Part shown: positions 9,487-17,762 of the stretch, piece after piece | How the letters are laid out: the number at the start of each line of letters is the position of its first letter | Numbering within the stretch: the first letter of the stretch is position 1 | Origin: Tengunoibacter tsumagoiensis | GTDB taxonomy: Bacteria; Chloroflexota; Ktedonobacteria; Ktedonobacterales; Ktedonobacteraceae | Direction: 5' to 3' | Length of the DNA stretch: 64,000 nt | Assembly: GCF_003967535.1 (NCBI RefSeq) | Contig: NZ_BIFR01000001.1 | Span: 5,207,001-5,271,000 of the forward strand | The notes under the pieces: generated by a model | The model's input: the letters and a program-made list of their open reading frames with translations, nothing else | The model's database searches: none | What the model was told of the DNA's origin: nothing | Translations under genes and position numbers: made by a program

Positions 9487-11445
9487 GTGTTTTTTAGTAC
9501 CCAACAGATCAATCAATCCCTCAAAAAGCTATCAGAGTTGAATCCCTTTTTTGGCACTGTCTTTCTAGCTCTCAGCGAATTTGATCTCCCTGAAAATCAA
9601 GTTACTATCCTCAATTTTATCTCGATAGTCGATGTCTTTTTGCAGAAATATTATAAGCCCGATCCCAGTTATGGCGGATTCTATACACCCTTCAAAACAT
9701 CAAATACCAGGAAACGATGGAATACCTATCAATATGCAAACTCACTACACCGAGTTACTGTAGATACATTCTCTGATACTATTATCCATCCTAAAGGGAC
9801 CCGCGAATGGGGATGGAAAAAAGACTATGTCAATATCCTTCTGGATGAGCATCTTAAAATCAGCCGCATTCCTGCATTTGATCTAGCAGTCTGGCTTTTT
9901 CGAACCAGAGAATGGAAAGAAAATGTTCAGCCACAAGAGATTATCAATACACTTCTGATGGAATTCCATATCACCGAAAATGCAAAAAGGGTATTTGATA
10001 CTACCTCTGCTCCCTTTCATACGAAGTCTTTTCAGAAACAACCAGTTGATCTGGCTCAACTTTTAGACATTATAGGGCTCCCTCCCGAAAAGAAAGCCAC
10101 ATCCAGAACCAGAGAAGCATATACTTCTTCATTATTTCATCCTCTGCACATTGTTGAGGAGAGCGGAGCGAAACTTCAAAAATTAAAGTTGGTAGAGGTT
10201 GGACCTGCTCATGAATTAGAGATCGATCTTGCAGATAGACTGAATCTTATAACTGGAGATAACGCACTGGGGAAAACTTTTATTTTGGAATGTGCGTGGT
10301 GGTCTTTAACTGGAACCTGGGCCTCACCTTATCCCGCTCTTCCCCACCCACGTGCTGATTACCCTCACATTGCATTCCAGATAGCCAGACATGCCCAAGA
10401 TGATCACATGCAGGTAGCTACCTATAATTGGAGAGCTCAATTATGGAATGAGCCTAAAAAACGTAACGTGCTTCCAGGGCTCACCATGTTTTCACAGGCC
10501 GATGGTTCCTTCGCTGTCTGGGACCCGGCAAAACTGGATGACACTAATTATAAAAATAATGCTGAAGAGGCTTTTATCCGTATCAATACGAAAGCCGTCT
10601 GGCATGGTCTACGAGAAAATATCAACAACAAAGAGATTGTGAGATGTAGAGGGCTTATAGATGATTGGCTCACCTGGCAAGCGGCTATTGATCAGACACG
10701 CTTCCAGGCTTTTCAGGAAGCTCTTAAAGCACTTTCGCCTCATCCCCAATCACCTCTTGTGCCAGGAGAGCCTATGCGGATACCAGACGAAGAAAGAGAC
10801 GTGCGGGATATCCCAACACTCATTTTTCCTTATGGGGCAGTTCCCATTACCCTCTGTTCTGCTGGCATTAAGCGGATTGTTGCGCTGGCTTATCTCCTTA
10901 TCTGGGCCTGGCATGAACATGTTGTCAGTTCCGATCTTATTCGTGAGAGCCCCCAACGCAGTATCGTTCTACTCATTGATGAAATGGAGGCTCATCTTCA
11001 TCCATTCTGGCAGCGCGTCATTGTTCCTGCCATCACAAATGTCATTCAATCTCTATCCTCTCAGGTTGATATTCAAGTGATCATTGCTACCCATTCACCT
11101 CTCGTCCTGGCTTCGGTCGAGCCATTATTTGACGAAGAACAAGACAAACTTTTTCATTTACGCCTGGATCTAGATGATGGCTCAGTTCAACTCAATGAAG
11201 AAATATTCGTCAAACGTGGTCGTGTTGATCAATGGCTGATGTCTGATATCTTTGGCCTCTCCCAACCACGTTCACTTGCTGCCGAACAGACAATTGAGAA
11301 AGCACTGGCAGTCCAACTGGATGCCCATGCCTCTACAGAACAGGTCGCAGAGATTTCGCAGAGGTTGCAACAGGTTCTCGCTCCTGATGATGATTTCTGG
11401 CCTCTCTGGCTCTATTTTGCCCAGCAAAAGGAGGTAGAGCTATGA
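9487..11445 (+). CDS. AAA/SMC-type ATPase, PtuA-like (Septu-like defence system)
   Basis: Protein of 652 aa from a GTG with AAGGAG 8 nt upstream. The C-terminal ~430 residues are an SMC/OLD-like ATPase: Walker A GDNALGKT (257-264), Walker B LLIDEMEAH (496-503, E499 likely catalytic), and the D-loop/H-switch ATHSPLVLAS near 535. The first ~235 residues contain no motif I know and are an unusual N-terminal extension, because PtuA-type proteins normally begin with the P-loop. The gene overlaps the HNH nuclease gene by 4 bp (ATGA), a strong sign of a two-protein system. ATPase + HNH pairs of this kind define Septu-type anti-phage systems; the assignment here is inferred from architecture, not from close sequence match. 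Base composition is more A/T-rich than the flanking genes, which fits horizontal gain. Confidence 0.75.
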   Translation: MFFSTQQINQSLKKLSELNPFFGTVFLALSEFDLPENQVTILNFISIVDVFLQKYYKPDPSYGGFYTPFKTSNTRKRWNTYQYANSLHRVTVDTFSDTIIHPKGTREWGWKKDYVNILLDEHLKISRIPAFDLAVWLFRTREWKENVQPQEIINTLLMEFHITENAKRVFDTTSAPFHTKSFQKQPVDLAQLLDIIGLPPEKKATSRTREAYTSSLFHPLHIVEESGAKLQKLKLVEVGPAHELEIDLADRLNLITGDNALGKTFILECAWWSLTGTWASPYPALPHPRADYPHIAFQIARHAQDDHMQVATYNWRAQLWNEPKKRNVLPGLTMFSQADGSFAVWDPAKLDDTNYKNNAEEAFIRINTKAVWHGLRENINNKEIVRCRGLIDDWLTWQAAIDQTRFQAFQEALKALSPHPQSPLVPGEPMRIPDEERDVRDIPTLIFPYGAVPITLCSAGIKRIVALAYLLIWAWHEHVVSSDLIRESPQRSIVLLIDEMEAHLHPFWQRVIVPAITNVIQSLSSQVDIQVIIATHSPLVLASVEPLFDEEQDKLFHLRLDLDDGSVQLNEEIFVKRGRVDQWLMSDIFGLSQPRSLAAEQTIEKALAVQLDAHASTEQVAEISQRLQQVLAPDDDFWPLWLYFAQQKEVEL

Positions 11446-12074
11446 GGCCGATTAAACCACAGCCTGAACCTGCATCTTTTTATGAACAGGTTCAAAAAAA
11501 AGGTGAAGAGTTCCTGGTCCAACATCCCAATCTAAAAGGTTCAAAGTTAAAACCATACTGGAGAGCTTGTATACCAGAACTACGAGAAGCGTATTCGCAT
11601 ATTTGTGCTTATACTTGCCATTGGATCTGTCCTGATACCGGAGCCGCTACTGTCGATCACTTTAAACCAAAAGAACTCTATCCACAAGATGCTTATAGAT
11701 GGTCAAATTATCGCCTGGTCTGTAGTCTTCTCAATTCACGCAAAGGTGTGAATGAAGAGATCCTTGATCCCTTTACTATTCAGGATGGGTGGTTCACACT
11801 TCATTTTCCTTCGTTACAATTAAAACCCGGTGAAGTGCTTACTCAAGAAGAAGCCTATAAAGTTGAACGAACGATTCGAATACTCAAACTTAATGATATG
11901 ACTTGCATCAATGGAAGGAAAAGCTGGTTGATTCCTTATTTAAAAGGAGCACCTCTTTCTTTTATGGAAGAAAAGGCTCCCTTTTTAGCTGAGGAATTGA
12001 AGCGACAAAAACTGCTTGATCTCGGTCATCCAATCTGGCAAACGTTTCATAAAATTTCTTCTCCGGGGGCTTGA
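11442..12074 (+). CDS. HNH nuclease, PtuB-like partner of the ATPase
   Basis: Protein of 210 aa whose ATG overlaps the ATPase stop codon (ATGA). The HNH/beta-beta-alpha-metal core is visible: C55, C59, C63, the VDHFKPK catalytic segment with D72-H73, W87-S-N89, then C94 and N98-S-R-K101-G. The usual second zinc knuckle CxxCN is CSLLN here, so one zinc ligand is replaced. Downstream there is an LDPF motif and a helical C-terminal tail. Family knowledge predicts a DNA- or RNA-cleaving effector held in check by, or activated by, the ATPase. The stop codon lies inside the -35 box of the tRNA-Pro promoter. Confidence 0.75.
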   Translation: MRPIKPQPEPASFYEQVQKKGEEFLVQHPNLKGSKLKPYWRACIPELREAYSHICAYTCHWICPDTGAATVDHFKPKELYPQDAYRWSNYRLVCSLLNSRKGVNEEILDPFTIQDGWFTLHFPSLQLKPGEVLTQEEAYKVERTIRILKLNDMTCINGRKSWLIPYLKGAPLSFMEEKAPFLAEELKRQKLLDLGHPIWQTFHKISSPGA

Positions 12075-12099
12075 CGAGGTATTTCTTTTCTGGTATACT
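12071..12099 (+). promoter_or_regulatory. Sigma-70 promoter of tRNA-Pro, overlapping the HNH stop codon
   Basis: TTGACG (12071-12076), 17-bp spacer, TATACT (12094-12099), followed 28 bp later by the mature tRNA 5' end. The TGA stop of the HNH gene is the middle of the -35 box. Confidence 0.85.
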
Positions 12100-12127
12100 C
12101 CGTTGTGTTCCCGAGAGACCGGAGCAA

Positions 12128-12201
12128 CGGGGTGTAGCGCAGCCCGGTAGCGCACTACAATGGGGTTGTAGTGGTCGGAGGTTCAAATCCTCTCACCCCG
12201 A
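12128..12201 (+). tRNA. tRNA-Pro (anticodon GGG)
   Basis: A full cloverleaf can be drawn: acceptor CGGGGTG/CACCCCG, D-arm GCGC, anticodon stem CTACA/TGTAG with 7-nt loop holding GGG, variable region, T-arm GGAGG-TTCAAAT-CCTCT, discriminator A. CCA is not encoded. Anticodon GGG reads CCC/CCU proline codons. tRNA genes are common integration sites, and this one directly follows a defence-like operon. Confidence 0.95.
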
Positions 12202-12210
12202 CTAAACAAT

Positions 12211-12252
12211 AAGGCTGGAAGCTTCTTACAAAAGAACTTCCAGCCTTGTTTT
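12211..12252 (+). terminator. Intrinsic terminator of tRNA-Pro
   Basis: Perfect 11-bp stem (12211-12221 with 12237-12247) followed by GTTTTC and further T-rich sequence. Confidence 0.88.
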
Positions 12253-12514
12253 CTTGTTTTATACGCTTTTCAGATTCCCCTTTAGCTTCCTACAATGTAG
12301 CAACAATCTAGCAAAATGGCATGGTAAAAACTACCTTCCATAACCGCTTTGCGAGAGCACAAAGAGAATAGTGTAAGAGTACCCGCCAGTCCGTTCAGGC
12401 ACTCTTGCACTGCCCCTCGGTGACAGAAGGGATGACCTGTAGCTTGATGGGTTTATTTATTACTACGATAGCTCTAGCATTAAAAGCTTGTTATTGATCG
12501 CAATGGAGGTAGGC
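12253..12514. other. Intergenic leader before the RibD-C gene, with a hairpin
   Basis: No gene is seen. A 10-bp hairpin with a 20-nt loop (12371-12380 with 12401-12410, one G-U pair) lies about 100 bp upstream of the following gene. It could be a leader structure or chance. Confidence 0.3.
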
Positions 12515-13096
12515 ATGCGTAAAATTGTTGTATCAGAGTTTGTGTCGTTGGATAATGTGATACAAGCACCAGGGGGCACAGAAGAAGATACAGAGGGTGG
12601 CTTTACCCATGGTGGATGGACATGGCCGTTCTGGCACGATGAGATTGGGGCGAACTTCTTTCAGGAGATGACCAGGACTGACGCACTGCTTCTGGGACGC
12701 AAAACGTGGGAGATCCACGGCGGAGCCTTTGACCCAATGGCTGCCGGTGACCCATTCGGCGACCTCATGAACACCATGCCCAAGTACGTCGTTTCTACAA
12801 CATTGACAACAACTTCGAGCTGGCGCAACTCTACTTTGATTAGCAGCAACGTCGTTGAAGAAGTACGCGCGTTAAAAGCACAGCCAGGTAAAAATATTGC
12901 TATTGATGGCAGTAGCGTGCTGATCCATACGCTGGCCGAGCATGATCTGATCGACGAATACCACTTGCATGTTTACCCACTTGTACTTGGTAGTGGCAAG
13001 AAGCTTTTTCCTGAAGGGCTGCGCGTTAATCTGCGCCTGGTCGAAGCCAGGCCACTTCCATCAGGCGTTGTGTTTATGCACTATGAGCGCGCATAA
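12515..13096 (+). CDS. Dihydrofolate reductase / RibD C-terminal domain family protein
   Basis: Protein of 193 aa. The ATG at 12515 has GGAGG 5 nt upstream and gives the typical MRKIVVSEFVSLDNVIQAP start of this family. The reductase fold is shown by LLLGRKTWE near residue 58, the strand-loop KYVVSTTL, IAIDGSSVLIHTL (NADPH-binding G-S-x-x-L) near 130, and the closing block LHVYPLVLGSGKKLFPEG. Such proteins (YyaP/YwjB type) use NADPH but their substrates are generally unknown; some relatives confer trimethoprim-like phenotypes or act on riboflavin intermediates. It stands alone, with no operon partner. Confidence 0.85.
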   Translation: MRKIVVSEFVSLDNVIQAPGGTEEDTEGGFTHGGWTWPFWHDEIGANFFQEMTRTDALLLGRKTWEIHGGAFDPMAAGDPFGDLMNTMPKYVVSTTLTTTSSWRNSTLISSNVVEEVRALKAQPGKNIAIDGSSVLIHTLAEHDLIDEYHLHVYPLVLGSGKKLFPEGLRVNLRLVEARPLPSGVVFMHYERA

Positions 13097-13225
13097 TTCA
13101 GCAAAAAAACAGCTTAAAGATATAAATAAACCAGATACTTCATCGACTTTTCTATGTGAACTACCTCCCTCTAATTTCTCTATATGAAGTCAGAGGCGGG
13201 TAGCTCTTGCTATCTACTGTAGCAA

Positions 13226-13306
13226 TCATGGTTTTACTGCACTGATCATACTTACCCCTGGCGTCAGCAACCGATGCTTCTGTATATGCTTCATTCCTAA
13301 CCTCTA
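13226..13306 (-). pseudogene. Relic of an O-methyltransferase C-terminus
   Basis: On the minus strand this stretch reads MKHIQKHRLLTPGVSMISAV-K-P-stop. It matches the C-terminal end of the intact methyltransferase at 17763-18872 (MEQIQKHWLLTPGVSMISAVK). By eye the DNA differs at about 6 of 62 positions across 13234-13295. The rest of the gene is missing upstream (13307-13425 shows no coding match), so this is a decayed tail of a paralog. Confidence 0.75.
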
Positions 13307-13327
13307 CATTGCTGACAATACTCATCA

Positions 13328-13360
13328 CAGGGTAGAAATGGCTTAACCATCTCTACCCTG
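13328..13360 (-). terminator. Strong hairpin downstream of the secreted-protein gene
   Basis: Arms CAGGGTAGA/TCTACCCTG, extended inward by ATGG/CCAT with single mismatched bases. It is 66 bp past the stop of the gene at 13426-14490. There is no T-run, so it is a possible factor-assisted terminator or mRNA end-protecting hairpin. Confidence 0.5.
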
Positions 13361-13425
13361 TACATACTCGTAAGAAATTGCGGGCTCCTATCAGATCCAG
13401 AACTTCTCAGTGAAAAGGCTATCCA

Positions 13426-14490
13426 TTAAATCTGACCATAGCGCTGGAAGGTCACCTGATCAAAGGCGGCCCACTGTCCAGCCCCGGCATCGGAGTAAAG
13501 ATTGAGCGAGACCGTAGTATTGGTCACCTTAATATTATCGATCGTAATATAGTTCCAACCGCTCACTGCCTGACCGCCCAGATCAGTGGTAATCCGCCGC
13601 CCCTGGTTCGAGTTATCAAACTGATCAACATAGAGTTGCAAATGATTCTGTCCACCGCTGGAGCGCACCCACACCTTAGCAAAATAAGTGCCCGGAGGAA
13701 CATCGTTGATGATCTGATAGGTATCCTGGATATACTTAGAACCCAGCCAGTGAGTCAATTTTTTGCCACCATCGAAGGGCCAATCACTATCCACTTTTTG
13801 TGCCGAGGCCTGGCCACCAGGATGGTAATCACCCCAACTATAGAGATCACCTTCAAAACTAGCATTGGAGACCAGATTGCCCGCATATGCGAGATATCTC
13901 TCTCCATCTAACTGTCCATTGCTGAAAGTCACAGGGGTGGCTCCAGAAGCGTTATAATAACTATCTACCCCAGTCCAGCCATTCTGACCATTATCGGCAG
14001 CCCCAGGATCATAGTACCAATCAGTCTGATGCATACTGCCCCATGTTTGATGCATCTTAGGACGAAACATCATCTGAGCAGTTCTTCCAGGCGTCCCAAA
14101 GATCGTATAGATTGTTGTATCAGTAGCAGAGTGGTTCCATTGAAAACCAACACTGGCAGTAATATCCTGTTGACCACCAAGCGTTAAATCAGCCGACCAG
14201 GTTTCTGATTGAGACTCCGCGTGGGAACTTTGGATAGATCCAGAGGAGCTCACCACTAGACTTCCACTAATAGCTTGTTCATCTGCATACCAATAGCTAT
14301 CACCCTGCTGTGTGTAATCATACGAAGAATAGGAGTAATACCCTGAGACAGACGAAGAGCGAATGCCAGATGTGCCTACAGTTTGCACTTTTAGTGCAGT
14401 TGTAGTTCTAGCGGGGGCAGCCTGGACTCCAGGACTGATAGCCAGCAGCGCAATAAGCACCATAAAAATAGCGACGAAAATCTTTTTCAA
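13426..14490 (-). CDS. Secreted protein with C-terminal carbohydrate-binding-like domain
   Basis: A TTG at 14490 is the likely start: GGAAGGA lies 6 nt before it, and it gives a clean signal peptide (KKIFVAIFMVLIALLAI..VQA-APA). The ATG five codons upstream (14505) has no ribosome binding site. The product is about 354 aa and exported. The first half is Ser/Tyr-rich (YYSYSSYDYTQQGDSYWY). The second half, from NLVSNASFEGDLYSWGD (about residue 205) to the C-terminus, has the pattern of a jelly-roll carbohydrate-binding module (asparagine-rich start, W-x-x-GS, PPGTYFAKVWVRSS, W-x-Y-I-T-I, AFDQVTFQ). No catalytic domain is present. It is divergent from the regulator at 14920. Confidence 0.75.
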   Translation of the reverse strand: MKKIFVAIFMVLIALLAISPGVQAAPARTTTALKVQTVGTSGIRSSSVSGYYSYSSYDYTQQGDSYWYADEQAISGSLVVSSSGSIQSSHAESQSETWSADLTLGGQQDITASVGFQWNHSATDTTIYTIFGTPGRTAQMMFRPKMHQTWGSMHQTDWYYDPGAADNGQNGWTGVDSYYNASGATPVTFSNGQLDGERYLAYAGNLVSNASFEGDLYSWGDYHPGGQASAQKVDSDWPFDGGKKLTHWLGSKYIQDTYQIINDVPPGTYFAKVWVRSSGGQNHLQLYVDQFDNSNQGRRITTDLGGQAVSGWNYITIDNIKVTNTTVSLNLYSDAGAGQWAAFDQVTFQRYGQI

Positions 14491-14919
14491 TTCAAATCCT
14501 TCCATGGCAGATACGGCAGCACGTGTTTGCTAAAAATACTTTGAAAAACGCACATCTCTATAAAATGCAAAATATTTCTTGTCCAGGGCTTCCATACATT
14601 GATTGTCATCTCTCTATCGAAAAATTTTGCACGATATATTCAAAATTACTGTCTTTATCTTGAACACTTATTTCATAGCTATACGTATAGCTGTGAAAAG
14701 AGAGCCCGTCTCTCAGCTTCAAAATGGATTGTAGAAACCCTTCTTATCCTATATTTTATACAAGGTACTGATATGGTACAATGACAGCGAGGTGACGAAT
14801 ACATGACAACTTTCGTCTCTCCCCCTGCATTCACTATCTTCAGCTTTTAGCCGTCTCGTATAAATAATTATGCAAATAGTGCATATGCTATGGGGAAAAT
14901 ACTATATTAGAAGAGGAAA
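14491..14919. other. Divergent regulatory region
   Basis: No gene is seen. It separates the secreted-protein gene (minus) from the XRE-STAND regulator (plus) and holds the 28-bp palindrome listed separately. TACAAT at 14777-14782 is a possible plus-strand -10 box, without a clear -35. Confidence 0.4.
14671..14698. promoter_or_regulatory. 28-bp palindrome, candidate operator
   Basis: The two 14-nt halves (14671-14684 and 14685-14698) are reverse complements at 13 of 14 positions with no loop. A loop-free dyad between divergent genes, one of which encodes an XRE-type DNA-binding protein, is the expected form of a repressor operator. Its use is inferred. Confidence 0.55.
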
Positions 14920-17559
14920 ATGAAAGCACATCCCTTAAAAGTTGCACGAGAACAGCGAGGATGGTCTCAGGCAAAGATCGCAGAAGCCCTGGGAGTAACC
15001 ACTAGAACTGTTATTCGCTGGGAACAGGGACAGGCGATTCCCTTCCCCTACTATCGCGAGCAAATCTGTCTGCTCTTTGGGAAAAGTGTGCAGGAGTTGG
15101 GTTTAGTAGTAAGCATCAAAGATACATTCGAGGAGGAAGGGCCCCACACGTATCAATCTCAGGTAGCGCAGCCAGAAACAGAGGCCACCCTGACGGACCC
15201 AACCATTCCGACATATTCTCACGTCAATGGACTCATTGGCAGAGAAAACACCTTACAGTCAATCAAACAGGTGCTGCTTCATACAGAAAAATATGCTCAA
15301 ACGGCACTTTATGGCTTACCCGGTATTGGCAAAACGGCCATAGCTGTTGCGCTAACCACAGATCGCGAGGTGCAAAATCATTTTCGGGACGGCATTCTGT
15401 GGGCGGGACTGGGCCCAAACCCCAATAGGCTGGGGCTACTGACTCACTGGGGAGCACTGCTGGGTATTTCACCGAAGGATGTAGAAAACGTCACAAGTAG
15501 TAAAGCCTGGAGCAGAACACTGCATGCAATCATTGGACAACGTCGTATGCTGCTCATCATTGATGATGCCTGGAGTATAGAAGATGCTATGGCTCTACAG
15601 GTTGGTGGATCCCGTTGTGCACACCTGCTCACAACGCGTCAACCCCACATTGGTTTTGCCTTTACACCTGATAGCGCTCAAGCTATTTCAGAACTTCAAG
15701 AAGCTGATGGGGTTGCGTTACTGGCCCGTTTCGTCCCGCAACTCGTTCAAAGTGAGCCAGAACAAGCACAGACCCTCGAACGCCTGGTCGGTGGATTGCC
15801 ATTGGCATTAACGTTAATGGGAAAATACCTTGCTGCACAGGCCTTTACCCAACAACCCAGACGCTTACAAACTGCGCTCAACCAATTGCATTCTACAGAG
15901 AAACGTATTCATATCAGCATGCCAATAATGCCGGACAAATCCAGCACTGATTTACCTGATGGTATCCCTTTCTCGTTGTACACTACTATCCAGGTCAGTG
16001 ATCAACACCTTCCGCTGCAAGCACATGCTGCCTTATGTGCACTTGCGACCTTCCCACCAAAACCCAACAGTTTTTCAGAAGAGGCCGCGCTCTTGGTCAG
16101 CCAGCAAACAGTGGAGATACTAGATATACTCTGGGATGCTGGATTACTTGAGAGTTACGGGGCTGGCCGCTATACATTACACCAGACCATTGCGGATTAT
16201 GCTGCTACCCTTGGAGGGCTTACGGAAGCGAGGCAAAGATTGGTCTCTACTATGGTGGAATACATTCAGACCAGGCAACACGACTACGAAGCCCTCGGAT
16301 CTGAAGTAACCAACATTTTAGCGGCGCTAGACTGTGCTGTTACGTTCGAAATGCATACTTTTTTGATTCAGGGGATCATTGCGTTTGCCGATTTCATGCA
16401 TCTACGAGGGCTCTATAAACAGGCCTACTATTACCTCAAAAAAGCCTTACATGTTCCTCAGGGCGAGATACATCCAGCCGACCGACTACTAGTCCTACAA
16501 CGCCTGGCACATTTTGCAATGATGTGCGGAATCTATGAGGAGGCACAAAACGACGGTTTACAAGGCTTGGCTCTGGCTCTCACGCCTAAAGAAACCAGGA
16601 TAGAGTGTGATCGCCTCTCCTCTCTAGGGCAAGCAGCTTATAAACGAGGAGACTGTCTAGAAGCAACGACTCATATAGAACATGCATTACGCCTTGCCCG
16701 CCAGCTCGACGATAGTGAACGCATCTGTACCTTGCTTAGCCTGCGAGGTAGAACGTTGCAGCTACAAGGTAATTCTAGGCAGACTATGTTCTATTTTCAA
16801 GAAGGCTTCAGCCTGACTCAGCAAAAGGGTCATCAACAGGCAACAATCCATCTGCTAACCAGCCTGGGAACAGCTACAGGGGAGCTCGGGAATTACGATC
16901 AATCTGATCAGTACTGTCTCACAGATCTGGTCCTAGCCCGCCGGCTAAACAATCAAGATGTTCAAATCAGGTTACTCAATTCTCGCGGCAGCACAGACTG
17001 GAATCAAGGGGAATTCAGTCAGGCTGCTGCTTATTATCACGAGGGACTTGCTCTAGCCCGACAGATAGGACACCAGGAGCATACAACCCGCGTCCTTTCA
17101 AACCTGGGAGCAACTTCATGGGAACAGGGCAAACATGTCCAGGCCGAACAATACTTACGCGAAAGCGTCGATATCGCCCGCCAACTCGACCATTGCGAAA
17201 ATTTACTTTTTGCACTTACTAATCTTGGTAGCCTGCTCGGACGACAAGAACAGTACGCGTCGGCCAATATCTGCTTCCAGGAAAGCCTTGAGCTGGCTCA
17301 ACAGCTAGGTTCCTCCTGGCATATCAGTGGCATTCTTAATGACTGGGGAGAAATACACCTGAGACACCGTCAATTAGATGCTGCTGCTGCCGTTTTTCAC
17401 GAGGTAATCAAACAGCACAATACTACAGACCAGAATAGTGAGGTGATAGCTAAGGCGCTCTACGGTCTAGCGCGTATCGCACTGCTACAAAGCAATCATA
17501 CAGAAACTTTATCATTAAGTCAGAAGAGTATAGAGCGGCTTGAGGCTATGGGGCATTAG
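14920..17559 (+). CDS. XRE-family HTH / NB-ARC ATPase / TPR regulator (STAND protein)
   Basis: Protein of 879 aa; AGAGGA lies 5 nt before the ATG. Residues 5-60 are an XRE helix-turn-helix (REQRGWSQAKIAEALGV, TRTVIRWEQG). An NB-ARC-type ATPase follows: Walker A GLPGIGKT (about 132-139), Walker B LLIIDDAW (about 210-217), an LLTTRQ sensor and GGLPLAL (about 290). A winged-helix linker leads into roughly ten TPR-like repeats from about 480 to 870. STAND proteins of this design switch on when ligand or partner binds the TPR region. The HTH implies transcriptional output, plausibly on the divergent secreted protein. The gene is followed by a perfect 20-bp inverted repeat and a convergent gene. 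Confidence 0.9.
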   Translation: MKAHPLKVAREQRGWSQAKIAEALGVTTRTVIRWEQGQAIPFPYYREQICLLFGKSVQELGLVVSIKDTFEEEGPHTYQSQVAQPETEATLTDPTIPTYSHVNGLIGRENTLQSIKQVLLHTEKYAQTALYGLPGIGKTAIAVALTTDREVQNHFRDGILWAGLGPNPNRLGLLTHWGALLGISPKDVENVTSSKAWSRTLHAIIGQRRMLLIIDDAWSIEDAMALQVGGSRCAHLLTTRQPHIGFAFTPDSAQAISELQEADGVALLARFVPQLVQSEPEQAQTLERLVGGLPLALTLMGKYLAAQAFTQQPRRLQTALNQLHSTEKRIHISMPIMPDKSSTDLPDGIPFSLYTTIQVSDQHLPLQAHAALCALATFPPKPNSFSEEAALLVSQQTVEILDILWDAGLLESYGAGRYTLHQTIADYAATLGGLTEARQRLVSTMVEYIQTRQHDYEALGSEVTNILAALDCAVTFEMHTFLIQGIIAFADFMHLRGLYKQAYYYLKKALHVPQGEIHPADRLLVLQRLAHFAMMCGIYEEAQNDGLQGLALALTPKETRIECDRLSSLGQAAYKRGDCLEATTHIEHALRLARQLDDSERICTLLSLRGRTLQLQGNSRQTMFYFQEGFSLTQQKGHQQATIHLLTSLGTATGELGNYDQSDQYCLTDLVLARRLNNQDVQIRLLNSRGSTDWNQGEFSQAAAYYHEGLALARQIGHQEHTTRVLSNLGATSWEQGKHVQAEQYLRESVDIARQLDHCENLLFALTNLGSLLGRQEQYASANICFQESLELAQQLGSSWHISGILNDWGEIHLRHRQLDAAAAVFHEVIKQHNTTDQNSEVIAKALYGLARIALLQSNHTETLSLSQKSIERLEAMGH

Positions 17560-17614
17560 AAAGCTCACAATATTAAAAAATGGCAGAGATCTATCCTTTA
17601 GGAAAAACCGCCAA

Positions 17615-17663
17615 AGCATTCTTGCTTGTGTATTCTTCAATCAAATACACAAGCAAGAATGCT
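17615..17663. terminator. Perfect 20-bp inverted repeat between convergent genes
   Basis: Arms 17615-17634 and 17644-17663 are exact reverse complements around a 9-nt loop. The position, 55 bp after one stop codon and 99 bp before the other, fits a bidirectional terminator, but there is no T-run on either side. Confidence 0.6.
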
Positions 17664-17762
17664 GATGCTTCATTAAGCCCAGGCTCATGACAATACTGGC
17701 CAATTAAGAAGCCCTACTTCTGCTTGACTGCAAATCCCACAAAAACATATAACCATAAGCAG

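Noticed and set aside
12128..12201. tRNA-Pro as an attachment site of an integrated element
   Set aside because: The position is suggestive, but I found no second copy of the tRNA 3' end within the window and no integrase, so no element boundary can be claimed.
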